Shown here one piece after another: positions 16,660 to 24,646 of a DNA stretch of 64,000 bases. Numbering within the stretch: position 1 is the stretch's first letter; every line of letters begins with the position of its first letter. A program made the position numbers and the translations under genes. The notes under the pieces were generated by a model. That model made no database searches, had not been told where the DNA came from, and saw only the letters and a program-made list of their open reading frames with translations. Origin of the DNA: JAGVSR01 sp963825555 (GTDB lineage Bacteria > Pseudomonadota > Alphaproteobacteria > Rhizobiales > Hyphomicrobiaceae); the NCBI GenBank assembly GCA_963825555.1, contig CAWGTZ010000018.1, positions 1 to 64,000 on the forward strand, given 5' to 3'.

Positions 16660-17391
16660 ATGACGCGGGGTGCCCCCCGTTTGGAAGGGGGCCTTCTCCC
16701 TCCGGTCGCAGCCGGTGGCACGCTGGTCCATGTGCCGGCATCCTCGCGTCGGCGGGCGTGGCTTGCCGCGGAGCTTCTCCTCCTCTTCGTCATGGCTCCG
16801 ATCGCCATGCATTTCGCCGTCCATCAGGCACGCGCGCCGCTGTTCCTGGCCCTGCTCCCCGTCCTGGTCGTGGCGCTCCTGGTCCTGGCGCTCGACCGGA
16901 CGTTCTCATTGAAGCGCGAGGTGGCCACGGGTTTCTGCTGGCGCACGCTCCTCTCGATCCTCGTGGTGTTCTTGGCCGGCACCGCGGGCGTTGCGGCCTG
17001 GTTGCAGGAAAACCATCCGCATTGGCTTTTCGAAATGCCGCGAAACCGGCCGCAGGTCTGGCTGACGATCCTCGCCGTCTATCCATTCGCCTCCGTCGCG
17101 ACCCAGGAGATCGTCTACCGCACGTTCTTCTTTCACCGTTACGGTCCACTCTTTGCAAAGCGCCGCGGCGCTGCGATCCTCATCAACGGTGTCCTGTTCG
17201 GTTTCGCCCACATCGTCGTCGGTCAGCCGTTTGCGATCGTCGCGACGACTCTGACAGGCCTGCTGTTCGCCGCCCGCTACGCCGAGACCCGGTCCATCTG
17301 GGCGGTCGTCCTGGAGCACACGCTCTGGGGCGTCATGGTCTTCACGATCGGGTTGGGCCGGTACTTCTTCACCGGCGTTGCCAACATGTGA
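16660..17391 (+). CDS. CPBP family intramembrane protease-like protein
   Basis: A 243-residue polytopic membrane protein of the CPBP/Rce1 (Abi) family. Hydrophobic helices occur near residues 35-50, 60-78, 97-114, 135-147, 172-187, 190-205 and 215-240. Motif 1 reads Q149-E150-I-V-Y-R154 and motif 2 is FGFAH with His184. The usual motif 1 is EExxxR, so the first Glu is Gln here; this variant followed by FFFHRY is seen in a subgroup of the family. Whether it is proteolytic is uncertain. Directly follows the zinc metallopeptidase gene. Confidence 0.85.
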   Translation: MTRGAPRLEGGLLPPVAAGGTLVHVPASSRRRAWLAAELLLLFVMAPIAMHFAVHQARAPLFLALLPVLVVALLVLALDRTFSLKREVATGFCWRTLLSILVVFLAGTAGVAAWLQENHPHWLFEMPRNRPQVWLTILAVYPFASVATQEIVYRTFFFHRYGPLFAKRRGAAILINGVLFGFAHIVVGQPFAIVATTLTGLLFAARYAETRSIWAVVLEHTLWGVMVFTIGLGRYFFTGVANM

Positions 17392-17485
17392 GAGGGGCTG
17401 ACGCGCGTCCCAGTTGAGCCCGGCCGCGCGATCCGCTAGAAAGCGGCCCAACCCCTTTCAGCGCGAACCCAAAGAGGCGCCCCCT

Positions 17486-19147
17486 ATGGCTGCGGCCCAT
17501 CAGTACGTCTACCACATGCACAAGCTGTCCAAGACCTATCCGGGCGGCAAACAAGTCTTGAAGGACATTTCCCTCTCGTTCCTCCCCGGCGCCAAGATTG
17601 GCGTTGTGGGTCTCAACGGTGCCGGCAAATCCACGCTTCTGAAGATCATGGCGGGTGTCACCGACGACTTCGTCGGCGAGGCCCGTGCGGCCGATGGTGT
17701 CAAGGTCGGTTACCTGCCGCAGGAACCGGAACTCGATCCGTCGAAGGACGTGCTGGGTAACGCCATGGAAGGCGTGGGCGAAAAGAAGGCCATCGTCGAC
17801 CGTTACAACGAATTGGCTGCCAACTACTCGGAAGAGACCGCCGACGAGATGACGGCGCTGCAGGACCAGATCGACGCGCTCGATCTGTGGGACCTCGACA
17901 CCCAGGTCGAGCAGGCGCTCGACGCCCTGCGCTGCCCGCCTGGCGACGCGGATGTCACGAAGCTGTCGGGCGGCGAGAAGCGCCGCGTGGCGCTGACGCG
18001 ACTGCTGCTGTCGAAGCCGGACATCCTGCTGCTCGACGAACCGACCAACCATCTCGACGCGGAATCGGTTGCCTGGCTGGAGCGCTTCCTGAAAGAATAC
18101 ACGGGCTGCGTCATCCTCGTGACCCACGACCGCTACTTCCTCGACAACCTCACCGACTGGACGCTCGAACTCGACCGTGGCCAGGGAGTGCCGTGGAAGG
18201 GCAACTACTCGAGCTGGCTGGAACAGAAGGCCAAGCGCCAGGAAGCGGAGAAGTCTGCTGAAGAGAGCCGCCAGAAGGCGATGTCGCGGGAATTGGAGTG
18301 GATCCGCTCTTCGCCAAAGGCGCGTCAGGCCAAGTCGAAGGCGCGTATTGCAAACTTCAACAAGCTCGTCGAGCAGGCGGGCCGTGGTGACGTCGGCAAG
18401 GCCTCGTTCTCGATCGCGGAAGGTCCGCGCCTCGGCGACATGGTCGTGGAGGTCGAGGGTCTTTCCAAGGCGTTCGGCGATCGACTTCTTATCGACGACC
18501 TGTCGTTCAAGCTGCCGCCCGGCGGGATCGTCGGCGTCATTGGACCGAACGGCGCGGGCAAGACGACGCTTTTCAAGATGCTGACGGGCAAGGAGCAGCC
18601 CGATAAGGGCTCGATCAAGCTCGGTCCCACCGTGAAGCTGTCCTACGTCGATCAGAGCCGCGATCACCTCGACGACAACAAGACCGTCTGGGAAGAAATC
18701 TCCGGTGGCCTCGACATCATGAAGTATGGGGACAAGCGCGAGATGCCCTCACGGGCCTACTGCGGCTGGTTCAACTTCAAGGGACCGGACCAGCAGAAGA
18801 AGGTGGGTCTGCTCTCGGGCGGTGAGCGCAATCGCGTCCACCTTGCCAAGATGCTGAAGGAGGGCGGCAACCTGCTACTCCTCGACGAGCCGACCAACGA
18901 TCTCGACACCGAGACGCTGGGCGCGCTCGAGGCCGCGCTGGAAGACTTCCCCGGCTGCGCGGTGGTCATTTCACATGACCGCTTCTTCCTCGACCGCCTC
19001 GCCACTCACATCCTCGCCTTCGAGGGCGATAGCCACGTCGAATGGTTCGAGGGCAACTTCGAAGCCTATGAGGAAGACAAGAAGCGCCGCCTGGGCGACG
19101 CCGCCGTCGAACCCCACCGCATCAAGTTCAAGCGTTTCGAGCGGTAA
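17486..19147 (+). CDS. ettA: Energy-dependent translational throttle protein EttA (ABC-F)
   Basis: A 553-residue soluble ABC-F protein with two ATPase domains and no membrane helices. It binds the ribosome E site and gates the first translocation step according to ATP/ADP level. First domain: Walker A GLNGAGKST, signature LSGGEKRR, Walker B ILLLDEPTNHLDAESV. Second: GPNGAGKTT, LSGGERNR, LLLLDEPTNDLDTETL. The EttA arm region lies between ALDLWDLDTQVEQALDALRC and the first signature. The C-terminal KFKRFER ending is typical for EttA. ATG at 17486 begins the conserved YVYHMHKLSKTYPGGK start; the upstream frame is not conserved-looking. Confidence 0.96.
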   Translation: MAAAHQYVYHMHKLSKTYPGGKQVLKDISLSFLPGAKIGVVGLNGAGKSTLLKIMAGVTDDFVGEARAADGVKVGYLPQEPELDPSKDVLGNAMEGVGEKKAIVDRYNELAANYSEETADEMTALQDQIDALDLWDLDTQVEQALDALRCPPGDADVTKLSGGEKRRVALTRLLLSKPDILLLDEPTNHLDAESVAWLERFLKEYTGCVILVTHDRYFLDNLTDWTLELDRGQGVPWKGNYSSWLEQKAKRQEAEKSAEESRQKAMSRELEWIRSSPKARQAKSKARIANFNKLVEQAGRGDVGKASFSIAEGPRLGDMVVEVEGLSKAFGDRLLIDDLSFKLPPGGIVGVIGPNGAGKTTLFKMLTGKEQPDKGSIKLGPTVKLSYVDQSRDHLDDNKTVWEEISGGLDIMKYGDKREMPSRAYCGWFNFKGPDQQKKVGLLSGGERNRVHLAKMLKEGGNLLLLDEPTNDLDTETLGALEAALEDFPGCAVVISHDRFFLDRLATHILAFEGDSHVEWFEGNFEAYEEDKKRRLGDAAVEPHRIKFKRFER

Positions 19148-19236
19148 CACTCCGCAACAAAACTCAAGTTCTTGTCGCATCAAAGCGTTGGGCGGTTAGC
19201 CTCCGCGCGCTGTAAACCTGCGCGTGTGGTCACTTC

Positions 19237-19250
19237 CGTCACAGGTGACG
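19237..19250. promoter_or_regulatory. Perfect inverted repeat, possible operator
   Basis: CGTCAC-AG-GTGACG is a perfect 6-base inverted repeat with a two-base spacer, about 104 bases before the start of the secreted protein at 19354. Similar sites are used by homodimeric regulators; no regulator can be named. Confidence 0.35.
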
Positions 19251-19353
19251 AATTGACCTGCGACTTCTATGACTTCCGCGGTTTTTCTCATCTTCCTTCT
19301 GCCGCATTGCTGGGGCGCTAGAAGGCGTCCGCAAACAAAATAGGACTGATCAG

Positions 19354-19824
19354 ATGAGCAAGATGTTCTTCGCCGCCGCCGCGGCGCTCTCCTCCATGGC
19401 GATGGTTTCCACCGCTGAGGCAAAGCCGTGGGATCCGACGAAGTCCCAGGGCTGGCAGCAGACCGAAGCCGGCGTGCCTGCCCGTCGTGGGACGAGCCAG
19501 AAATATCGCCAGAAGCGGTATGTGCAGCAGGTTGAGCGCGCGTCCACGCGCCATGCCGGCGTCGGTGCCCGTCCCGGCAAGTGGTGCGGCTGGTGGATGC
19601 GCACGCAGAAGGGCGGCGGTCCGGAATTCAACGTCGCCTGGAACTGGCGCAAGTACGGCTCGCCTTCGGGCCCGCAGGTCGGTGCTGTCGTCGTGTGGCG
19701 TCATCACGTGGGCATGATCGTGGGCCGCGCGCCGGATGGCCGCTGGCTCGTCAAGTCGGGCAACGACGGCGGCGCCGTGCGCACGCGCGCCCGCTCTGTC
19801 TCCGGTGCAATCTTCCGCATCTGA
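19354..19824 (+). CDS. Secreted CHAP/NlpC-like (TIGR02594-type) protein
   Basis: A 156-residue protein with a signal peptide (residues 1-23, ending STAEA). The mature part has a basic linker and then a compact domain with KWCGWWMR (Cys78), VGAVVVWRHHVGMIVG (His117-His118) and WLVKSGNDGGAVR. The order Cys, His, polar residue matches CHAP/NlpC-P60-type cysteine peptidases or amidases, and this exact pattern is common in TIGR02594-like proteins of Hyphomicrobiales. It may trim peptidoglycan in the periplasm (inference). A strong terminator follows. Confidence 0.75.
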   Translation: MSKMFFAAAAALSSMAMVSTAEAKPWDPTKSQGWQQTEAGVPARRGTSQKYRQKRYVQQVERASTRHAGVGARPGKWCGWWMRTQKGGGPEFNVAWNWRKYGSPSGPQVGAVVVWRHHVGMIVGRAPDGRWLVKSGNDGGAVRTRARSVSGAIFRI

Positions 19825-19849
19825 CGCGCAGCGTTGCCAACACACGGAA

Positions 19850-19878
19850 AAGGCCGCTCGTGCGAGCGGCCTTTTTCT
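19850..19878 (+). terminator. Rho-independent terminator
   Basis: A perfect stem GGCCGCTCG / CGAGCGGCC region with a TG-type loop, flanked by AAAA before and TTTTTCTTTT after, 25 bases after the stop of the secreted protein gene. It lies between convergent genes and could act on both strands. Confidence 0.88.
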
Positions 19879-19911
19879 TTTGCAGGTCTTCGCTTCTTTT
19901 TTTGCGACCGG

Positions 19912-20496
19912 CTATCGGTTGAGCGCGATGACCAGCGCTTTGGGATTGCCGCCGTTCTCGCTGATGTAGTTCTGAAACAGCGTGTTGAGGAATGACGTCA
20001 TCTCGAAGCCGATGATTTCAGCTTCGCGGACCTTGTACACCGACCCGCGCTTTACGATTTTCCAGCGAACGTCGTAGCTTTCGCCGCTGCGCAGGGTTAT
20101 GCGCGTATCGACATAGGCCGATGCACCCGTGGCGGCCGACTGGCCCGTCACGACGGCGCGGGCCACGGGATACTTCGGTGCTTCCTTGGCGGCGTAGCGG
20201 GCGATCCAGTTGACCATGCCGGTGTAGTAGGCGGGGCGATCCGACTTCGGCAATTTCTGCGCATAGGAGCCCAGCGCCGTCAGGCCGATGGAGGGCAGAT
20301 CCGCGTGGCTGCGCAGCGCGGTCGCAAAGGCCTGCGCTGAGCCCGAACCCGAGCGCGAAGCGGCGACGAGTTCGTTGGCCACCCGCTGCATGTAGGCGGC
20401 GGGGCTTTCTGCTGCCGCCAATCCGGCGGACATCACAAGCGCCATCGCCGCGATGAGCGCGCGGGCGGAATTGGAAAAACGCATCATGGTCTGCAT
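19912..20496 (-). CDS. MlaC/Ttg2D family periplasmic phospholipid-binding protein
   Basis: A 194-residue protein with a signal peptide (MRFSNSARALIAAMALVMSA start, ending AAAES) and the MlaC fold pattern (PF05494). Landmarks are YMQRVANELVAASRSGS, LPSIGLTALGSYAQKLPKSD, the strand pair ASAYVDTRITLRSGESYDVR and the C-terminal VREAEIIGFEMTSFLNTLFQ. MlaC ferries phospholipid between the outer-membrane lipoprotein MlaA and the inner-membrane MlaFEDB complex. No mlaA or mlaFEDB genes are in the window, so it acts with components encoded elsewhere, or is a hopanoid-type paralogue. Confidence 0.85.
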   Translation of the reverse strand: MQTMMRFSNSARALIAAMALVMSAGLAAAESPAAYMQRVANELVAASRSGSGSAQAFATALRSHADLPSIGLTALGSYAQKLPKSDRPAYYTGMVNWIARYAAKEAPKYPVARAVVTGQSAATGASAYVDTRITLRSGESYDVRWKIVKRGSVYKVREAEIIGFEMTSFLNTLFQNYISENGGNPKALVIALNR

Positions 20497-20673
20497 CGCG
20501 TTCAGGCCTGTTGGTTCACGTTATGGTCGTTCGATATATCTGCAACCATGCAAGGCGAATGAGGCATGTCGGTGGCTGTGCTGCCCCTCTTTGGTTTCTG
20601 GTACAGCATGCCCCGCCAACGCCGTCAAACCCTCCCGGAAGGTGCCCTTTGGGCGGCTCCGCTCCGGCTGAGA

Positions 20674-21309
20674 TCAGACAATTGCGTGCCCCTGTCTGGC
20701 GGCGGTTTCTGACTTTTGCCCGGTCGCGCGGGCGCGATAGGTTGATGCCGAAATCTCCGGCAGGTTGAGTGCCTTGCAGACCCGCTCGAGATCAGACGAA
20801 TGCAGAGTATTGGCCATGCCGAGCAGAACGGAGCGCTCGCGGCGGGGGTGGACCAGGATCAGTTCGTGCCGCACGCTGGAAAGTGACGTGCGCAGGTAGT
20901 GGGCAACGCCGGAAAAGGACGTGATCGGCGCTTGCCATCTCGTCTCGCGGCCGAAGGTCCGATCGGTGACGGTCACGACGCCGTTGGCAATCTCCACCAG
21001 ACGGCTGCGCGTCAGCCCATCAATCAGGCGATAGATCGGAAAGCCCAGCAGAACGAGCCAGAATGCGAGTCCCGTCAGCACCTGGGCAGTCGCCAGCGGC
21101 TTGGAGGAGACCGTTTCGCGCAGACCATGTTCGGCGAACGCCGTCGAGACGATCAGGAAGAAGGGCGAAAGCAGCAGCAGCGCGGCCAGCACCAGGAAGA
21201 TCAGAAGAGCGCTGCCCGATCGCCGGGCGGGAAACTGCTCGATGCGAATTGCCTCCTCAGAGAAATCGGGCATCGACGGTGTCATCCGGTCGACTGCGGC
21301 GGGGCGCAT
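20674..21309 (-). CDS. Uncharacterised membrane protein with PH-like cytosolic domain
   Basis: A 211-residue protein with two membrane helices (about residues 33-57 and 77-97), then a beta-rich segment LVEIANGVVTVTDRTFGRET and WQAPITSFSGVAHYLRTSLS, followed by ELILVHPRRERSVLLG. Two helices followed by a bacterial-PH-like strand pattern resembles the DUF/bPH membrane family, but I cannot name it with certainty. It is on the same strand as the MlaC-like gene, 177 bases upstream of it. Function unknown. Confidence 0.7.
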   Translation of the reverse strand: MRPAAVDRMTPSMPDFSEEAIRIEQFPARRSGSALLIFLVLAALLLLSPFFLIVSTAFAEHGLRETVSSKPLATAQVLTGLAFWLVLLGFPIYRLIDGLTRSRLVEIANGVVTVTDRTFGRETRWQAPITSFSGVAHYLRTSLSSVRHELILVHPRRERSVLLGMANTLHSSDLERVCKALNLPEISASTYRARATGQKSETAARQGHAIV

Positions 21310-21468
21310 GGGCTTGCTCCAAAATGGGGGCGGTCGCAGAGTTTGAAAAATCAGAAAGGCACGCTACTGCCGCAAGGCTTACTGCTGAGTTAACCAGCCT
21401 TTGCAGCGCATTTGAATCGAGTTCACCGACGCAAAGATGTTGCCCCGCAGGCCCTGCGCAAATTCCTC

Positions 21469-21497
21469 TTGACAGACATAAACATATCTTTATGTCT
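21469..21497 (+). promoter_or_regulatory. Promoter with palindromic operator for the methionine operon
   Basis: A perfect 9-base inverted repeat AGACATAAA (21474-21482) - CATATC - TTTATGTCT (21489-21497). It overlaps a consensus-like -35 box TTGACA at 21469-21474 and covers the expected -10 region near TATGTC at 21491-21496 (16-base spacing). Binding by a dimeric repressor would block RNA polymerase. The obvious candidate is the ArsR-type protein encoded immediately downstream, making this an autoregulated operon. Confidence 0.75.
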
Positions 21498-21555
21498 TGG
21501 AGAACTTAGCGCGGAGCGACCCTTGAGCGGAGTCCCACAACTGTCAGTCCTGCCT

Positions 21556-22566
21556 ATGCCCGAGCTCGTTGCGGCCCTCAAAGCCGCCGCCGAGCCGACG
21601 CGCTTGCGCATCCTGCTTCTCCTGTCGCGCGGTGAATTGACCGTCAAGGATCTCACCCAGATCCTCGGTCAGAGCCAGCCGCGCATCTCTCGCCACCTGA
21701 AGCTTTTGACGGAGGCTGGTCTCATCGAGCGCTTCCGCGACGGCAGCTGGGTCTACTTCCATGTGTCGGATCGCACTGCGGGTGGGCATTTGGCCCGTCG
21801 CCTCATCGCCGCCGTGGAGGCGGGCGATCCGGTGGCACGGCGCGACCGTGAGCGCGCCGACTCCCAGAAGCGCGCGAGGGACGAGGCCGCCCAGGCCTAT
21901 TTCCAGGCGCATGCGGCGGACTGGGATCGCATCCGCGGCCTCTACGTCTCGGAGACGGACGTAGAAAAGGCGATGTTGGCCGCGCTGGGTCCGGGGCCGT
22001 TTCGCCTGTTCATTGATCTTGGAACGGGCACGGGCCGCACGCTGGAACTCTTCGCGGGGCGCTATGCCCGCGGTCTGGGTTTCGATCTCAACCAGTCGAT
22101 GCTGGCCTATGCCGAAAGCAAACTGTCGGCCCATGGCATCGCCAACGCGGAAGTCCGCCACGGCGACCTGTATGATCTCACCTTGCAGGATGGCGTCGCC
22201 GATGCTGTGGTGATGCATCAGGTGTTGCACTTCCTGGCCGAGCCGGGGGCGGCGATCGCCGAAGCGGCGCGCATTCTGGCCCCGGGCGGGAAGCTGATGA
22301 TTGTCGATTTCGCGCCGCACGAGCTGGAATTCCTCCGCGATGAGCACGCGCACAAGCGTCTGGGCATTGCGGCGGAGACAATGGAGCAGTGGACGCGTGC
22401 GGCCGGGCTCGACCTTGTGCGGTCGGACATGCTGTCCCGCGAAAGCGGATCGGATCAGCCTTCGCTGACCGTGTCGCTCTGGGTCGCCGAACGGCCCGTC
22501 CAACCAATTCAAGTTGCAAAACACAGAGCGGGTGCTGCGGCCCGCCAGATCGAGGAGGCCCGGTAA
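21556..22566 (+). CDS. ArsR-family regulator fused to SAM-dependent methyltransferase
   Basis: A 336-residue two-domain protein. Residues about 1-90 are an ArsR-type winged helix (AAEPTRLRILLLLSRGELTV, then LTQILGQSQPRISRHLKLLT and the wing FRDGSWVYFHV) with no obvious metal-binding cysteines. Residues about 140-300 are a Rossmann methyltransferase with motif I FIDLGTGTGRTLELFAGR and post-motif GLGFDLNQSML. Such fusions in alphaproteobacteria sit before metF/metH and are thought to sense S-adenosylmethionine or S-adenosylhomocysteine. It overlaps metF by TAATG. The start is uncertain: ATG 21556 has no ribosome binding site, while TTG 21523 has GGAG six bases upstream and would add 11 residues. 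Confidence 0.88.
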   Translation: MPELVAALKAAAEPTRLRILLLLSRGELTVKDLTQILGQSQPRISRHLKLLTEAGLIERFRDGSWVYFHVSDRTAGGHLARRLIAAVEAGDPVARRDRERADSQKRARDEAAQAYFQAHAADWDRIRGLYVSETDVEKAMLAALGPGPFRLFIDLGTGTGRTLELFAGRYARGLGFDLNQSMLAYAESKLSAHGIANAEVRHGDLYDLTLQDGVADAVVMHQVLHFLAEPGAAIAEAARILAPGGKLMIVDFAPHELEFLRDEHAHKRLGIAAETMEQWTRAAGLDLVRSDMLSRESGSDQPSLTVSLWVAERPVQPIQVAKHRAGAAARQIEEAR

Positions 22567-23495
22567 TGGTCGAGGGCAAGGAACGCAAGAGCCGGTTGCT
22601 TGGCGCCGGCGAGATCGAGGTGTCCTTCGAATTCTTCCCGCCCAAGACGGAGAAGATGGAAGAGCAGCTCTGGAGCGCGATCAAGCGGCTTGCTCCTCTC
22701 GCGCCCGAATTCGTCTCTGTCACCTACGGGGCGGGCGGCACGACACGCGAGCGCACGCACGCCACCGTGGAGCGGATTCTCAAGGAAACGGACCTGCGGC
22801 CGGCCGCCCATCTCACCTGCGTGGACGCCACCCGCGAGGAGGTGGACGCAGTCGCGCGCGCCTATTGGAATGCCGGGGTGCGCCACATCGTGGCGCTGCG
22901 TGGCGATCCCGCCTCCGGCGTCGGCCAGAAATACGAGCCCCATCCGGGCGGGTATGTGAACGCCGCCGATCTCGTCGCGGGGCTGAAGAAGATCGGCAAT
23001 TTCGAGATTTCCGTCGGCGGCTATCCCGAGAAGCATCCCGAAAGCCCCACGATTCAGGCCGACATGGACAACCTGAAGGCCAAGGTCGATGCCGGCGCTG
23101 ACCGCATCATCACGCAGTTCGGTTTCGACAACGCGCATTATCTGCGCTTCCTGGAGCGGGCGCGCGCCGCCGGTATCTGGGTCCCGATCACGCCCGGCAT
23201 CGTGCCGATCCACAATTTCCGCCAGGTGGCCGGCTTCGCCGTTCGGGCCGGTGCCACCGTGCCCGCTTGGCTGGCGCGCCGCTTCGAAGGCCTCGATAAC
23301 GATCCGGAAACGACCAAGATGGTCGCGTCAGCCGTTGCGACCGAACAGGTCATGCAACTCGTCGACGAGGGGATCAAGACGTTCCACTTCTACACGCTGA
23401 ACCGGGCCGACCTCGTCTATGCGATCTGCCACCTTCTGGGTTTGCGCCCGCTGAACACGGCGCCGCTGGAAGACCGTCGCATCATGATCGCCTGA
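22566..23495 (+). CDS. metF: Methylenetetrahydrofolate reductase
   Basis: A 309-residue flavoprotein TIM barrel that reduces 5,10-methylenetetrahydrofolate to 5-methyltetrahydrofolate, the methyl donor for methionine synthase. Signatures are VSFEFFPPKTEKMEEQLW at the N-terminus (with the catalytic-region Glu), VSVTYGAGGTTRERT, HLTCVDATREE, RHIVALRGDPA, VGGYPEKHPESPT, RIITQFGFDNAHYLRF and PGIVPIHNFRQ. Length matches bacterial MetF. ATG shares bases with the regulator stop codon, and metH genes follow, so the operon runs regulator-metF-metH1-metH2. Confidence 0.96.
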   Translation: MVEGKERKSRLLGAGEIEVSFEFFPPKTEKMEEQLWSAIKRLAPLAPEFVSVTYGAGGTTRERTHATVERILKETDLRPAAHLTCVDATREEVDAVARAYWNAGVRHIVALRGDPASGVGQKYEPHPGGYVNAADLVAGLKKIGNFEISVGGYPEKHPESPTIQADMDNLKAKVDAGADRIITQFGFDNAHYLRFLERARAAGIWVPITPGIVPIHNFRQVAGFAVRAGATVPAWLARRFEGLDNDPETTKMVASAVATEQVMQLVDEGIKTFHFYTLNRADLVYAICHLLGLRPLNTAPLEDRRIMIA

Positions 23496-23564
23496 TGCGC
23501 GGTCTTTCCTGAGATCGCGTTCTCGCATTTGCGCACACAAGACACGTCAGAAGAGAGTTCCGTC

Positions 23565-24626
23565 ATGAAACGCCTGCCCAGCTATGCCGCCCTCCAGAAG
23601 GCCGCCTCGGAGCGTATCCTCATCATCGATGGCGCCATGGGCACCATGATCCAGCGCCACAAGTTGAACGAGGCCGACTACCGGGGCGAACGGTTCGTGG
23701 ACTGGCCGCGCGATGTGAAGGGTAACAACGATCTTCTCGTCCTCACGCAGCCGAAGATCATCCAGGAGATCCACGAAGAGTACCTTGCGGCCGGAGCCGA
23801 CATCATCGAGACCAACACCTTCAATGCGCAGGTCATCTCCATGGCCGACTACGGCATGGAGGCGCTCTCTTACGAGATAAACGTGCAGGCGGCGAAGCTC
23901 GCCCGCGCGGCCGCCGACAAGTACAATAGGTTGACGCCGGAGCGGCCGCGCTTCGTCGCCGGCGCCGTCGGCCCCACGAACCGCACCGCCTCGATCTCGC
24001 CCCAGGTGAACGACCCCGGCTTCCGCAACGTCACCTTCGACGAGTTGCGCGAGGCTTATGCCGAGCAGGTGCGTGGCCTCGTGAAAGGCGGGTCGGACAT
24101 CATCCTGATCGAGACGATCTTCGACACGCTGAATGCCAAGGCCGCGGGGTATGCGACACTTGATGTGTTCGACGAGCTTGGGATCGAACTGCCGATCATG
24201 CTGTCCGGCACCATCACGGACCGTTCCGGGCGCACACTGTCGGGTCAGACCGCCGAAGCGTTCTGGTATTCCATGCGTCACCTGAAGCCGTTCTCCATCG
24301 GGCTCAACTGCGCGCTGGGTGCGGAACTCATGCGCCCGTACATCGCTGAGCTGTCGCAGGTAGCCGACTGCCGCATCTCCGCCTATCCGAACGCGGGCCT
24401 GCCGAACGCCATGGGCGAGTACGACGAGACGCCCGACGACATGGCCTGCAAGACGGAGCCGTGGGCCAAGGACGGTCTCGTCAACATCATCGGCGGCTGC
24501 TGCGGCTCGACGCCCGATCACATCGCGCACATCGCCGAGCACGTGAAAGCCTATCCGCCGCGCAAGATCCCCGTCATCGCGCCCAAAATGCGCCTTTCCG
24601 GCCTCGAGCCGTTCGTTGCTGGCTAA
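23565..24626 (+). CDS. metH: Methionine synthase, homocysteine-binding subunit (split MetH part 1)
   Basis: A 353-residue protein equal to the N-terminal homocysteine methyltransferase barrel of cobalamin-dependent MetH. It has IIDGAMGTMIQ at the start, the zinc-binding Cys in SIGLNCALGAELM and the double Cys in IIGGCCGSTPDHI. It binds and activates homocysteine. A stop codon and a 20-base gap separate it from the second part, so methionine synthase here is two polypeptides. This split is known in several alphaproteobacteria and is not a frameshift: the second part has its own ATG. Confidence 0.93.
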   Translation: MKRLPSYAALQKAASERILIIDGAMGTMIQRHKLNEADYRGERFVDWPRDVKGNNDLLVLTQPKIIQEIHEEYLAAGADIIETNTFNAQVISMADYGMEALSYEINVQAAKLARAAADKYNRLTPERPRFVAGAVGPTNRTASISPQVNDPGFRNVTFDELREAYAEQVRGLVKGGSDIILIETIFDTLNAKAAGYATLDVFDELGIELPIMLSGTITDRSGRTLSGQTAEAFWYSMRHLKPFSIGLNCALGAELMRPYIAELSQVADCRISAYPNAGLPNAMGEYDETPDDMACKTEPWAKDGLVNIIGGCCGSTPDHIAHIAEHVKAYPPRKIPVIAPKMRLSGLEPFVAG

Positions 24627-24646
24627 ATCGAAAAGAACAAGAGCAC

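Noticed and set aside
17369..18667. Minus-strand 432-codon frame opposite ettA
   Set aside because: Antisense shadow; ettA is certain.
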